From TMED14 sp963925545 (GTDB lineage: Bacteria > Bacteroidota > Bacteroidia > Flavobacteriales > Schleiferiaceae), in NCBI GenBank assembly GCA_963925545.1, contig CAWUSA010000003.1, forward strand, positions 23,607 to 87,606: DNA of 64,000 nucleotides. Reading direction: 5' to 3'. The position numbers were made by a program, and so were the translations under genes. Position 1 is the first letter of the stretch. Each line of letters starts with the position of its first letter. Positions 1 to 8,861 of the stretch are shown one piece after another. The notes under the pieces are model-generated. The model ran no database searches and was not told the origin of the DNA. It saw only the letters and a program-made list of their open reading frames with translations.

Positions 1-1
1 A

Positions 2-403
2 GGCAATTGGTTGGTCAATGACATCACTGCATCTGGACAGATTACCATTCTTGGAACCACTGTGCCTTTGATTGCCAACGACAAAAGCATCACTTCAACA
101 TCAACATTCACCATGATTCAGGAACCCAATTCCGTCGCGTACAGTGTAGATGCTGTGCTTGAAGTTAGTGCTGGGACAACGTTCGATTTCCCTTGGCAGC
201 AAGGCGGAAATGGCACATGGCAAACCATTCCTGGCAATGGTGTTGCGCCTGACTCCGTCTACTTGGTCACGGACAGCTCCACAGCCAAGTATGAAGTCTT
301 GAACTTGCTTGACAACGACGTGCGCCTGCGCACATTGACAGCAGTTGACTTCCAAGGTCAAGGCATCAACCTTTTATTGGAAATGGGGTTCACCCGTCAA
401 TAG
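2..403 (+). CDS. 3' end of an unknown gene (5' end outside window)
   Basis: The reading frame is open from the first bases of the window and ends at TAG 401-403, so only the last 133 or so codons are present. The visible protein is rich in Ser, Thr, Val and Asp with alternating hydrophobic residues, which suggests an all-beta fold. It has no T9SS-type sorting tail and no catalytic motif I recognise. A TTG at 11-13 could be taken as a start, but the frame continues upstream through Gly-Asn-Trp, so truncation by the window edge is more likely. A rho-independent terminator follows 83 bp downstream. Function unknown. Confidence 0.6.
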   Translation, partial: GNWLVNDITASGQITILGTTVPLIANDKSITSTSTFTMIQEPNSVAYSVDAVLEVSAGTTFDFPWQQGGNGTWQTIPGNGVAPDSVYLVTDSSTAKYEVLNLLDNDVRLRTLTAVDFQGQGINLLLEMGFTRQ

Positions 404-485
404 CTCATTAATCATGCATGCATGGTGACATTCTCATCCCTTAATTCAGTTTTGAGACCCCTTCATTGGCACGCCTATAGCAATG

Positions 486-510
486 AACCCGTCCTTGTGG
501 CGGGTTTTTT
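486..510 (+). terminator. Rho-independent terminator
   Basis: AACCCG and CGGGTT form a stem around a short loop, followed by a run of T. It ends the unknown gene at the left edge and lies just beyond the stop codon of the convergent thiL gene. Confidence 0.75.
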
Positions 511-516
511 CATGCC

Positions 517-1578
517 TCATTTTTGGGTTTCCTCCGTCTTGTAAGCCGTCCAACCTTGAGCAGAGATAGGCAAATGGTCACCAGCTTGATTGATCATGAA
601 ACTGCCCTTATCTGCATCTGACATGTGGCCAATGGCTGTCAAATTGGGGTTGCCCTTGATCTTGTCCCAGTCTGAAATGCTGACGGTGAACAGCAATTCA
701 TAATCCTCGCCGCCATTCAGGGCAGCTGTTGCGGGATGTAGGCCAAACTCTTCACAGAGCCTGATGGTTGCCGGGTCAATCGGTAGCTTGTCTTCAAAAA
801 TAGCACAGCCTGTGACGCTCTGTTTGCACAAGTGCAAGAGCTCTGAACTCAAACCATCAGAAATGTCAATCATGCTTGTTGGTTTCACATCCAAGTCCTT
901 GAGCAGGGCAGCAACATCTTGCCTAGCCTCTGGCTTCAATTGGCGCTCTAAAACATACTCATGGCCTTGCAAGTCTGGTTGAAAGTTGGGGTCTGCCTCA
1001 TAGGTGGTCTTTTCCCTGCGTAAGATTTGTAGCCCCATGTAGGCTGAACCAAGGTCCCCCGTTACCACAATCAAATCGTTGGGTTTTGCGCCACTTCGTC
1101 TGACAGCCTGGCCCTTGTCAACCTCACCCATAGCCGTTAACGACAAGACTAGCCCTGACATGGATGAGGTGCTGTCACCACCCACTAAGTCCACGCCATA
1201 ATTTTTGCAGGCAAGGTTCAGGCCTTCGTACAGTTCCTCTAAGGCTTCCAAAGGGAAGCGATTGCTCGCTGCCAAGCTGACCAATAGCTGGGTTGGCTTG
1301 CCATTCATGGCATAGATGTCTGAAAAGTTAACCACCGCCGCCTTGTAGCCCAAGTGCTTCAAAGGCATGTAGGTTAAATCAAAGTGGACGCCCTCCACAA
1401 GCATGTCTGTGCTGAGCAAGCTATCCTTGCCGCCGTGATTGACAATGGCAGCGTCATCACCTACACCCAGGGTGGTGCTTTTCTGCGTCAATTGAACCAT
1501 GGATGTCAATCGATCAATCAGGGCAAATTCACCCAATGTTTCGAGGGGCGTTCTTTTGGGGGATGGGTCTTGAATCAT
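517..1578 (-). CDS. thiL: Thiamine-monophosphate kinase ThiL
   Basis: ThiL phosphorylates thiamine monophosphate with ATP to give thiamine pyrophosphate, the last step of cytoplasmic cofactor synthesis. The 353-residue protein has the PurM/AIR-synthetase-like fold signatures: VGDDAAIV near the N-terminus (metal and ATP binding), DMLVEGVHF, VGGDSTSS and a late NGGEDYELLF motif. Length is normal for the family. The frame is open further upstream, but the ATG at 1578 leaves a normal ThiL N-terminus (MIQDPSPKRTPLETLGEF) and places the gene back to back with gdhA, with 43 bp between the start codons. A GAAATTTG sequence, one mismatch from TAnnTTTG, sits 4 bases before the start and may be its promoter. 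Confidence 0.93.
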   Translation of the reverse strand: MIQDPSPKRTPLETLGEFALIDRLTSMVQLTQKSTTLGVGDDAAIVNHGGKDSLLSTDMLVEGVHFDLTYMPLKHLGYKAAVVNFSDIYAMNGKPTQLLVSLAASNRFPLEALEELYEGLNLACKNYGVDLVGGDSTSSMSGLVLSLTAMGEVDKGQAVRRSGAKPNDLIVVTGDLGSAYMGLQILRREKTTYEADPNFQPDLQGHEYVLERQLKPEARQDVAALLKDLDVKPTSMIDISDGLSSELLHLCKQSVTGCAIFEDKLPIDPATIRLCEEFGLHPATAALNGGEDYELLFTVSISDWDKIKGNPNLTAIGHMSDADKGSFMINQAGDHLPISAQGWTAYKTEETQK

Positions 1579-1594
1579 GGGGCAAATTTCGGCA

Positions 1595-1602
1595 TATCTT
1601 TG
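1595..1602 (+). promoter_or_regulatory. -7 promoter element of gdhA (TATCTTTG)
   Basis: Perfect match to the Bacteroidota sigma-A -7 consensus TAnnTTTG, 19 bases before the gdhA ATG, inside the 43-bp thiL/gdhA divergent spacer. Confidence 0.65.
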
Positions 1603-1621
1603 CCAAAACAACCCTATTGTA

Positions 1622-2977
1622 ATGAATCATTCGTACAGTGCTGAAATACGCACTTTCATGGACTGGGTGCGCGAGCGCAACCCACATGAGCCTGAGTTTC
1701 TACAAGCCGTCGAAGAGGTAGCTGAAGCTGTCATTCCACACATTGAGTCCAACCCCAAATACAAGGAAGCCAGAATTCTCGAGCGCCTGACTGAGCCTGA
1801 GCGCTTGATCAGCTTTCGCGTGAACTGGACAGACGACCAGGGCAACGTTCAGGTGAACCGCGGCTACCGAGTCCAGTTCAACTCAGCCATTGGCCCTTAC
1901 AAGGGCGGCCTTCGCTTCCATCCCTCTGTGAACCAGAGTGTGTTGAAGTTCTTGGGCTTTGAGCAGGTCTTCAAAAACGCCTTAACAACATTGCCTATGG
2001 GCGGTGGCAAGGGTGGTGCTGACTTCAACCCCAAAGGCAAATCAGATGCTGAAGTGATGCGCTTTTGCCAGTCTTTCATGACTGAGCTTGCAAAGCACAT
2101 TGGCCCCAATACGGATGTGCCAGCAGGTGACATTGGCGTAGGTGGTCGCGAAATTGGCTACCTCTTTGGTCAATACCGCCGCATGCGCAATGAGTTTGCC
2201 GGTGTCCTTACGGGCAAAGGCATCAACTGGGGTGGGTCCTTAATTCGCCCTGAAGCTACTGGCTATGGCACCGTCTACTTTGCGAAGGAGATGCTTGCAA
2301 CCAAGAACGAAAGCTTCCAAGCCAAGACCGTTGTGGTTTCTGGTTCTGGCAATGTGGCGCAATACGCCGTTGAAAAGGCTACTGAGCTAGGTGCAAAAGT
2401 TGTCACGATGTCTGACTCTTCAGGCTTTGTGCATGACCCTGATGGCATCGACGCAGAGAAATTGGCCTTTGTTATGGATCTCAAGAACAACCGCCGTGGT
2501 CGCATCAACGAATACGCTGACAACTACCCCTCAGCCACCTTCCACAAGGGAGAGAAGCCCTGGTCCATTGCTTGTGATGTCGCGTTGCCTTGTGCCACTC
2601 AGAATGAGCTTGACGGCGATGCAGCTAAGGTCTTGGTTGCCGGCGGCACCATTTGCATTGCAGAAGGAGCCAACATGCCTTGCACACCGGAAGCCATTGA
2701 GGCCTTCCACAGCAACAAGGTTCTGTTCAGCCCTGGCAAAGCATCCAATGCAGGTGGTGTTGCCACCTCTGGCTTAGAAATGTCGCAGAACAGCCTTCGC
2801 ATGAACTGGACAGCTGAAGAGGTTGACCAAAAATTGCACGCTATCATGGTAGACATCCACGCTGCCTGTGTCAAACACGGCACCCGAGAAGATGGCTATG
2901 TTGACTACGTGAAGGGCGCCAATGTGGCCGGCTTCATCAAGGTTGCTGATGCGATGTTGGACCAAGGCGTGATTTGA
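1622..2977 (+). CDS. gdhA: Glutamate dehydrogenase, probably NADP-specific (GdhA)
   Basis: Interconverts 2-oxoglutarate plus ammonia and glutamate, linking carbon metabolism to nitrogen assimilation. The 451-residue length matches the hexameric bacterial class. Visible signatures are PYKGGLRFHP (substrate lysine, about K94), PMGGGKGGADF (catalytic-site lysine, about K130), PAGDIGVGGREIGYL, and the Rossmann glycine motif VVSGSGNVAQYA in the coenzyme domain. The ATG at 1622 was chosen because translation from it gives the usual family N-terminus and it follows a -7 promoter element at a short distance. A strong terminator follows immediately, so the gene is probably monocistronic. NADP rather than NAD preference is inferred from family similarity. 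Confidence 0.95.
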   Translation: MNHSYSAEIRTFMDWVRERNPHEPEFLQAVEEVAEAVIPHIESNPKYKEARILERLTEPERLISFRVNWTDDQGNVQVNRGYRVQFNSAIGPYKGGLRFHPSVNQSVLKFLGFEQVFKNALTTLPMGGGKGGADFNPKGKSDAEVMRFCQSFMTELAKHIGPNTDVPAGDIGVGGREIGYLFGQYRRMRNEFAGVLTGKGINWGGSLIRPEATGYGTVYFAKEMLATKNESFQAKTVVVSGSGNVAQYAVEKATELGAKVVTMSDSSGFVHDPDGIDAEKLAFVMDLKNNRRGRINEYADNYPSATFHKGEKPWSIACDVALPCATQNELDGDAAKVLVAGGTICIAEGANMPCTPEAIEAFHSNKVLFSPGKASNAGGVATSGLEMSQNSLRMNWTAEEVDQKLHAIMVDIHAACVKHGTREDGYVDYVKGANVAGFIKVADAMLDQGVI

Positions 2978-2997
2978 TTTCACTGCGCTTTCCTAAC

Positions 2998-3026
2998 AAA
3001 TAACCCCGCCATCGGCGGGGTTATTT
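2998..3026 (+). terminator. Rho-independent terminator after gdhA
   Basis: Long perfect stem, AAATAACCCCGCC with GGCGGGGTTATTT around a 3-base loop, starting 20 bp after the gdhA stop. The symmetric A and T flanks could let it work in both directions. Confidence 0.9.
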
Positions 3027-3157
3027 GTTGAGTGCTTCCGTTTTCTATATCAACGATCTTCCAGGCATGTAATTTTAATTATCTGAAATTATGAAACAAA
3101 ATATGCCAATTCACACAAGGTTAACAAAGCAAGTTGCGGGAAGTAAAAATTAAAGAG

Positions 3158-3165
3158 CACCTTTG
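3158..3165 (+). promoter_or_regulatory. Likely -7 element of rnr (CACCTTTG)
   Basis: One mismatch to TAnnTTTG. It lies 10 bases before the chosen rnr ATG, with a TTG 21 bases upstream as a possible -33 element. The preceding 100 bp are AT-rich, unlike the surrounding coding DNA. Confidence 0.5.
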
Positions 3166-3175
3166 CAGCACTATT

Positions 3176-5482
3176 ATGCCAAAGAAAGGCCCCCAAGAAA
3201 ACAAGGCACCTCGAGAGATGGATGCCGCGACGTTAGCCAACCTGATGCACAAGGTGCTCAAGCGTCAACCAAGTCACTTATTCTCAATTGAGGATCTCAC
3301 CTGGGAAACCGGGATGCAAACGAATGCGTCCAAACATTTGGTGCACGACGCACTGGATTATTTGCTGGACCACAAATTGGCCGATCACATCGATGATGGG
3401 TTCCAACTGGCTTTAGACCCCGAAGATGTGACCTCTGGCACCCTTGACCTTACAAGCAGCGGTAGCGGCTATGTGGTGATGGGTGTCGGCAAGGATGACA
3501 TCTTCATCAAAGCGTCCAACATTGGCTTTGCCTTAGGTGGTGACACCGTGCAAGTTCAAATGGTTCCCGGGAGAGGAAGCAAGCCTGAAGGGCGCATCGT
3601 CCAAGTGATCAAGCGGGCTAGGACAACTTATGTCGGCACACTGCAAGTGAGCCCTAATCACAGTTTTTTGATCACTGACAAGCGCAAAATTGGACCTGAC
3701 TTTTTCATTCCCCCAGGTAAATTGGGCAAAGCAAAGGATGGTCAGATGGTCACTGTAAAAATGTTGGACTGGAGAGATCCCAGCCGCAGCCCCTTAGGTG
3801 AGGTGGTAAGCGTGCTTGGCAATCCGGGAGAGCACCAAACAGAAATGCATGCCATCATGGCGGAGTTTGATCTACCCGGTCAGTTCCCCTCAGATGTCAA
3901 CAAGGAAGCCAAGTCCATTCCCATGGAACTCGATGAAGCTGAGGTCCTGCTTAGAAGGGACATGCGAAAGATTACAACCTTCACCATTGACCCAGCGGAT
4001 GCCAAGGATTTTGACGATGCCCTTTCCATTGAATCCCTGGACAATGGCCGCTGGGAAATCGGTATTCACATTGCAGATGTCACCCATTACGTCACCCCAG
4101 GTAGCGCTATGGATGAGGAAGCTATCGAACGTGCAACCTCTGTTTATTTGGTGGATCGGGTGATCCCCATGCTGCCCGAGCACATCTCCAACAACGTCTG
4201 TTCATTGAGGCCTAACGAGGACAAATACACCTTCTCTGCCCTGTTTGAAATGGATGAAGTGGGCAAGGTTCACAAGCGCTGGTTTGGCAGGACTGCCACT
4301 CACTCTGACAGGCGATTCACCTATGAAGAGGCACAAGCAATCATTGATGGGGAAAAGGATGACTTGAGCAAGGAGATCTTATTGATGGATGTCATGGCCA
4401 AGTCCTTGAGAAAGGAGCGCATGAATTCAGGCGCTATCAACTTTGATCGTGCTGAGGTGAAGTTCCGACTTGACGCTGACAATCAGCCCATTGGGGCCTA
4501 CCTCAAACGCAGTGGGGATTCTAACAAGATGATTGAGGAGTTCATGCTGCTGGCTAACCGAGAGGTCGCTGCACATGTTGGCAAGGCAAAAAAAGGCAAA
4601 GAAGTCCGCCCTATGGTCTACAGGATCCATGACCACCCCAACCCAGAGAAATTGATCAAGCTCCGTGAGTTTGTCAAGCCCCTTGGCTACCAATTGACCG
4701 TGGACAGCCCTAAAAATGTCAGACAGTCACTCAACAATATGCTGGCAAAGGTCAAGGGAAGCCCAGAAGCCAACATGCTTGAGACCTTGACCCTGCGAAC
4801 CATGTCCAGGGCCTCTTACAGCACCGACAACATCGGGCATTATGGCTTAGCCTTCACCGATTACAGCCATTTCACATCGCCCATAAGGCGCTACCCGGAC
4901 ATGATGGTTCATCGCTTGTTGCAAGACCTCATTGACGGACAAAAAGCAGCCAACCGACAGGCGTTGGAAGACCTCTGCTTGCACGCCTCCAAGCAAGAGG
5001 AGCGCGCCACCAAAGCAGAACGCGCTTCAGTGAAATACATGCAAGCCGTGTTCATGGAAAAGCACCTAGGCGAGGTCATGCCTGGCACAATCACAGGGGT
5101 TTCCGATTGGGGACTTTTCGTTGAGGTTACGGGCACAGGTTGTGAAGGGTTGGTCCGGTACCGAGAGTTCACCGATGACTACTATGAGCTTGACATGGAG
5201 AATTACTGCATCGTTGGTCAACGAACGGGCAAAACCATTCGCTTGGGAGATTCTCTGGAAATCCTTGTGAAGGAAGTGGACTTGCAGCGGAAAACTATTG
5301 ACTTTTCCGTTCCCGGAAGCCGTGCAGCATCTAGACCTGCAGGCAGAGATGAGTCAAAACGTCAATCGTCCAGTCGCGGAAAGTTTAACCCGACACAGCC
5401 AAGCCGTTCAGACAACAAGTCATCCAGTCAACGCAAGCAGAAGCGGGGCAAGTCAGGCAATCAAGGGCAGAAGAAGCGCTAG
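3176..5482 (+). CDS. rnr: Ribonuclease R (RNB family exoribonuclease)
   Basis: A processive 3'-5' exoribonuclease that degrades structured RNA. The 768-residue protein has an N-terminal winged-helix-like segment (to about 80), cold-shock/OB domains, and the RNB catalytic domain with TIDPADAKDFDDALS, whose Asp cluster binds magnesium. A C-terminal S1 domain follows (GTITGVSDWGLFVEV, about 630-715). It ends in a Ser/Arg/Lys/Gln-rich low-complexity basic tail, typical of RNase R and thought to contact RNA. The ATG at 3176 is preferred over an upstream TTG at 3134 because the likely -7 element lies between them. It converges with the M1 peptidase gene, with 9 bp between the stop codons. Confidence 0.95.
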   Translation: MPKKGPQENKAPREMDAATLANLMHKVLKRQPSHLFSIEDLTWETGMQTNASKHLVHDALDYLLDHKLADHIDDGFQLALDPEDVTSGTLDLTSSGSGYVVMGVGKDDIFIKASNIGFALGGDTVQVQMVPGRGSKPEGRIVQVIKRARTTYVGTLQVSPNHSFLITDKRKIGPDFFIPPGKLGKAKDGQMVTVKMLDWRDPSRSPLGEVVSVLGNPGEHQTEMHAIMAEFDLPGQFPSDVNKEAKSIPMELDEAEVLLRRDMRKITTFTIDPADAKDFDDALSIESLDNGRWEIGIHIADVTHYVTPGSAMDEEAIERATSVYLVDRVIPMLPEHISNNVCSLRPNEDKYTFSALFEMDEVGKVHKRWFGRTATHSDRRFTYEEAQAIIDGEKDDLSKEILLMDVMAKSLRKERMNSGAINFDRAEVKFRLDADNQPIGAYLKRSGDSNKMIEEFMLLANREVAAHVGKAKKGKEVRPMVYRIHDHPNPEKLIKLREFVKPLGYQLTVDSPKNVRQSLNNMLAKVKGSPEANMLETLTLRTMSRASYSTDNIGHYGLAFTDYSHFTSPIRRYPDMMVHRLLQDLIDGQKAANRQALEDLCLHASKQEERATKAERASVKYMQAVFMEKHLGEVMPGTITGVSDWGLFVEVTGTGCEGLVRYREFTDDYYELDMENYCIVGQRTGKTIRLGDSLEILVKEVDLQRKTIDFSVPGSRAASRPAGRDESKRQSSSRGKFNPTQPSRSDNKSSSQRKQKRGKSGNQGQKKR

Positions 5483-5491
5483 GCTTCAGTT

Positions 5492-7360
5492 TTATTCATT
5501 CATCGCATCTTCCGCTGATGGCCAGGGATTGGTCGTTTGCCATTCGTTGTCTTTTCTGTTGACATCTGCAGTCATCATGCGAGGGTCAACAACAATGGAT
5601 GCAATGGAACCTGTGTTGCCCTGCACGACCAACTCAAAGGTCTTTTCCGTGTAATTCCAAGGGCCTGCCACTGCCAAATTATCTGATGACTTGTGGCCAA
5701 ACATGGCACTCAATGGGATGGTGTAGGTGATGCTTTGTCCCGTTTGGTAGACAACCAATACATCCACAGGCAAGGCCAGTGAGCCATGGCGTTCAAGGGT
5801 GACAACTGTCAGGTTTTTCCCAAGCCCTTTAACAGACGCGATGCCCACATCAGGCACTTTCAAGGTGTGCACCCATTGGTTGAGGTACCAGTCCAGGACC
5901 ATCCCGCTTTCTTGTTCTGCAATGCGAAGAAAGTCATTGGGTTGGGGGTGCTTGAACAGCCACTCATTTTTGAAGCGTTTCATCGTGGTCCAAAATGCCT
6001 CGTCGCCAATGATGCCTTGTAATTGAACCAAGAACAAAGAGCCCATCATGTAGGCAGAGAGCTGGTATGGGAATTTGCCGTCGTAATAGTTAGACAAGGT
6101 GGACATGGGCTCCATGATACCCTTGCCTGCAATCTGTGCATAGCGATTGATATCGCTCAGGTGTGCGTTAGGCAAGTTCGCGCCGGTGACATGGTTCATG
6201 GCCTCTTCCTCTGCAAAGCTGGTGAAGCCCTCATCAATCCATGGGTAGCGCATTTCATCAGTGCCTAACATGCCGTAAAACCACATGTGTGATGCCTCGT
6301 GTATCACAGTCCCAAGCACCCCTTCATAACGTTTGCTGTGTATCTGCATGATCGTGGCCATGGGGTATTCCATGGCGCCTTCGCCACCTTGAATCACAGA
6401 AAACTGGGGCCATTCATAGCTTCCAAATTTGCCGTTCATGAAGCGAAAATAGCTCGCTAAATCAACCTGAAGCTGATCCATGTACATGCGGGATTTCTTG
6501 TTGTCTTGGTAGAAAAAGTGCAACTCAGGCCCGTCCTCCATTGCAACGCGATCATGGATGAAATCCGGGTCAGCTACCCAGGCAAAATCGTGGACATTGT
6601 CTGCTTCAAAGGTCCATGTCAGGCGTGCATGTTTTGCGTGATTAACTGGCTTATCGCTGTAACCATGCCCAATCTCTGAGGCGTTCTGCAGCAACCCTGT
6701 GCCACCAATGGTGAACTTTGCATCCGCCGTGATATCCACCTTGAAATGCCCATAGTCACCATAAAACTCCCTGGCCACATAGATGTCCGGGTGCCAGCCT
6801 TGCGCGTCGTAAACTGAGAGCTTAGGGTACCACTGGGTGAACGTGTAATCGACGCCTTCTGGGTTGTCCCGTCCCGCTCGCTCAACAAGCTTAGGGATGC
6901 GGGTGGTGTAGGTCATGTGAAGGACAGTGGATTCCCCTGGCGAAAGGGGGGAAATCAAAGCAGCCTTCAAGATGGTTTGATCCACCACAAAAGCCATGGT
7001 TTGACCATCCTGCGATAAGCTGTGAACGATTTGCTCGCCTTGCTGTTTAGGTTTGAGTTGCTCAATGTTTTGACCGATGGCCTTGTCCTTGAACTGTGTG
7101 GGGATGTTGGCCATATTGGACATCATGCTTCCCGGCTGAAAGGCATTCCAATAGAGGTTGAAAAAGACCACATCAATGACATCCGGACTGTTGTTGGTGT
7201 AGACCAGTGTCAAATCACCTGTCAGGCTATGTGCCTTGTGATCTAGGTCAACCACAATGTGGTAATCAACAGCTTGTTGCCAGTAGCTTGGACCGGGTTG
7301 AGCAACCATGGCAAGGCTTGAGATGCATATGGCGGTCAAGAGAAAATTGAATCGTTTCAT
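5492..7360 (-). CDS. Secreted M1 family metallopeptidase
   Basis: A zinc aminopeptidase of the gluzincin M1 family, predicted to act in the periplasm or at the cell surface. The 622-residue protein starts with a signal peptide (hydrophobic residues about 6-20, then Gln-Pro-Gly). The catalytic signature is HEASH at about 354-358 with the third zinc ligand Glu in EGFTSF near 377. The exopeptidase GxMEN motif appears as GAMEYP (about 329-334), a common variant. The N-terminal part is a beta-rich domain typical of M1 enzymes. It lies 9 bp downstream of the metallo-hydrolase gene and is probably co-transcribed. Substrate preference cannot be read from the sequence. Confidence 0.9.
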   Translation of the reverse strand: MKRFNFLLTAICISSLAMVAQPGPSYWQQAVDYHIVVDLDHKAHSLTGDLTLVYTNNSPDVIDVVFFNLYWNAFQPGSMMSNMANIPTQFKDKAIGQNIEQLKPKQQGEQIVHSLSQDGQTMAFVVDQTILKAALISPLSPGESTVLHMTYTTRIPKLVERAGRDNPEGVDYTFTQWYPKLSVYDAQGWHPDIYVAREFYGDYGHFKVDITADAKFTIGGTGLLQNASEIGHGYSDKPVNHAKHARLTWTFEADNVHDFAWVADPDFIHDRVAMEDGPELHFFYQDNKKSRMYMDQLQVDLASYFRFMNGKFGSYEWPQFSVIQGGEGAMEYPMATIMQIHSKRYEGVLGTVIHEASHMWFYGMLGTDEMRYPWIDEGFTSFAEEEAMNHVTGANLPNAHLSDINRYAQIAGKGIMEPMSTLSNYYDGKFPYQLSAYMMGSLFLVQLQGIIGDEAFWTTMKRFKNEWLFKHPQPNDFLRIAEQESGMVLDWYLNQWVHTLKVPDVGIASVKGLGKNLTVVTLERHGSLALPVDVLVVYQTGQSITYTIPLSAMFGHKSSDNLAVAGPWNYTEKTFELVVQGNTGSIASIVVDPRMMTADVNRKDNEWQTTNPWPSAEDAMNE

Positions 7361-7369
7361 GGGGGAATG

Positions 7370-8215
7370 TTAACGGTTAAGCGGCAGGGCTTCAAGCAAT
7401 CGAGGCCCTTTATCTGTTTGCTGTAAAACGCACGACTCATTCAATGCGTCATGCTCAAGGATGAGCCGGTAGCCCTTGGTGGCGGCCTCTTCCAAGATGG
7501 TGGATTTTTCTGAGATCGTCACCAAAGGCCTTGTATCATAGCCCATCACAAAGGGCAGCGGAATATGGCCCACTGAGGGAAGTAGGTCTGCCATGTAAAC
7601 ATGGGTCTCTCCATTGACTTCAAGAATCGGGCACATCTGTGCCTCCGTGTGGCCATTGACCACAAAACAATCAAAGCCCAATTCAGTCTTGATGCGCTGC
7701 TCTCCCAGTCCGGTATCGATAAACCGCAATTGTCCGCTCTCTTGAAGGGGCATGATGTTCTCTTTGAGGAAGGAGGCCTTTTCTCGAGGGTTAGGGTCTG
7801 TGGCCCATGTCCAATGCCTTTCATTGGACCAAAAAGTGGCCTTATCAAAGGCGGGAACCAACAAATCACCTCGACGCTGAACCGCCCCACCGACATGATC
7901 AAAGTGCAGATGGGTCAGGAACACATCGGTGATGTCATCGCGGCAAAAGCCCGCATCAGCCAGTCCCTTGTCCATGGTGTTTTCACCATGCAAATGGTAG
8001 TGACTGAAAAACTTATCTGACTGCTTGTCGCCAATGCCCGTATCGACCAACGTCAAGCGGTCGCCATCTTCAATCAATAGGCAACGCATGGCCCATGTGC
8101 AGAGGTTCTTCTCGTCTGCCGGATTGGTTCTAGACCACAATTGCTTGGGGACAACACCAAACATGGCGCCGCCATCGAGCTTGAAGTTACCGGTATGGAT
8201 GGGGTGAATTTTCAT
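7370..8215 (-). CDS. Metallo-beta-lactamase-fold hydrolase
   Basis: A 281-residue MBL-fold protein with the metal-binding motif THLHFDHVGG, an upstream VDTGIG strand-loop, VVNGHTEAQ (later His ligand), MADLLP and a C-terminal LILEHD. The family includes quorum-quenching lactonases and many uncharacterised hydrolases. I cannot assign a substrate. The frame is open upstream to an ATG at 8260, but that codon lies inside a rho-independent terminator hairpin belonging to tadA, so the ATG at 8215 is chosen; this also gives the usual MBL N-terminus (MKIHPIHTGNFKLDGG). It is followed by the M1 peptidase gene after 9 bp, so the two form a likely operon. Confidence 0.85.
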   Translation of the reverse strand: MKIHPIHTGNFKLDGGAMFGVVPKQLWSRTNPADEKNLCTWAMRCLLIEDGDRLTLVDTGIGDKQSDKFFSHYHLHGENTMDKGLADAGFCRDDITDVFLTHLHFDHVGGAVQRRGDLLVPAFDKATFWSNERHWTWATDPNPREKASFLKENIMPLQESGQLRFIDTGLGEQRIKTELGFDCFVVNGHTEAQMCPILEVNGETHVYMADLLPSVGHIPLPFVMGYDTRPLVTISEKSTILEEAATKGYRLILEHDALNESCVLQQTDKGPRLLEALPLNR

Positions 8216-8232
8216 GACTGTGAAGCTAATCA

Positions 8233-8267
8233 AGAAAAAAAGAAGGCCCGACATTTTCATGCCGGGC
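8233..8267 (-). terminator. Rho-independent terminator after tadA
   Basis: On the minus strand GCCCGGCAT and ATGTCGGGC pair around GAAA, followed by a T-rich run. It separates tadA from the MBL-fold gene and argues against the longer start of that gene. Confidence 0.85.
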
Positions 8268-8334
8268 TCATCTTAACCTAAACTCACATAGAAATGTGAC
8301 AGAACAATGAAGGGTTTGCAAAACCTATGCCAAA

Positions 8335-8790
8335 CTACTTCCTCGCGCGCTTTGATCGGAAGAACTCGCTGAGCAAGTCGCCGCAAACATCTGCTTCAAT
8401 CCCATGAGTTATCAATGTTTTAGGATGCAATTGCCCGCCCATGGTTTGGTATCCGCGCTTGGCATCACTGGCGCCATAAACAATGCGTCCAATCTGTGAC
8501 CAGAACAGGGCACCCGCACACATGCTGCATGGCTCAAGGGTCACATACAAGGTGCAATCTGGCAAATACTTTGCGCCAAGGGCATTGGATGCTGCCGTAA
8601 TGGCCTGCATTTCCGCGTGGGCTGTGACATCGTGCAAGCGCTCTGTGAGGTTGTGTCCCCTTGCGATGATTTGATCATTGGCTACGACCACAGCGCCCAC
8701 TGGCACCTCATCCATGTCGTAGGCTTTCATGGCCTCGCGGATAGCTTGTCGCATATACAGTAAGTCGGTTTCTGGGGTGGTTTCTTTCAT
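8335..8790 (-). CDS. tadA: tRNA-specific adenosine deaminase TadA
   Basis: Deaminates adenosine 34 of tRNA-Arg(ACG) to inosine. The 151-residue protein carries the full cytidine/deoxycytidylate deaminase zinc signature: HAE at about 58-60 (His ligand and proton-shuttle Glu) and PCSMC at about 87-91 (two Cys ligands). Size and motifs fit TadA better than free-base deaminases such as guanine deaminase, though the families are related. The ATG at 8790 was chosen; the frame is open to 8829 but the extra residues are not family-like. It is transcribed away from aspS across a 71-bp spacer and ends with its own terminator. Confidence 0.88.
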   Translation of the reverse strand: MKETTPETDLLYMRQAIREAMKAYDMDEVPVGAVVVANDQIIARGHNLTERLHDVTAHAEMQAITAASNALGAKYLPDCTLYVTLEPCSMCAGALFWSQIGRIVYGASDAKRGYQTMGGQLHPKTLITHGIEADVCGDLLSEFFRSKRARK

Positions 8791-8836
8791 TGGTGGCAAA
8801 TTACATGGGAATGCGCACATGACCCACATAGATAAT

Positions 8837-8844
8837 TACCTTTA
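8837..8844 (+). promoter_or_regulatory. Likely -7 element of aspS (TACCTTTA)
   Basis: Differs from TAnnTTTG only at the last base and sits 17 bases before the aspS ATG, in the short tadA/aspS divergent spacer. Confidence 0.5.
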
Positions 8845-8861
8845 CACCAGATTATACAACC

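Noticed and set aside
1579..1621. Possible TPP riboswitch in front of thiL
   Set aside because: The spacer is only 43 bp and contains none of the conserved THI-box sequence; it holds promoters only.
8215..8260. Signal-peptide-like extension of the MBL-fold protein from an ATG at 8260
   Set aside because: The extra codons coincide with the tadA terminator hairpin, and the family N-terminus starts at 8215.
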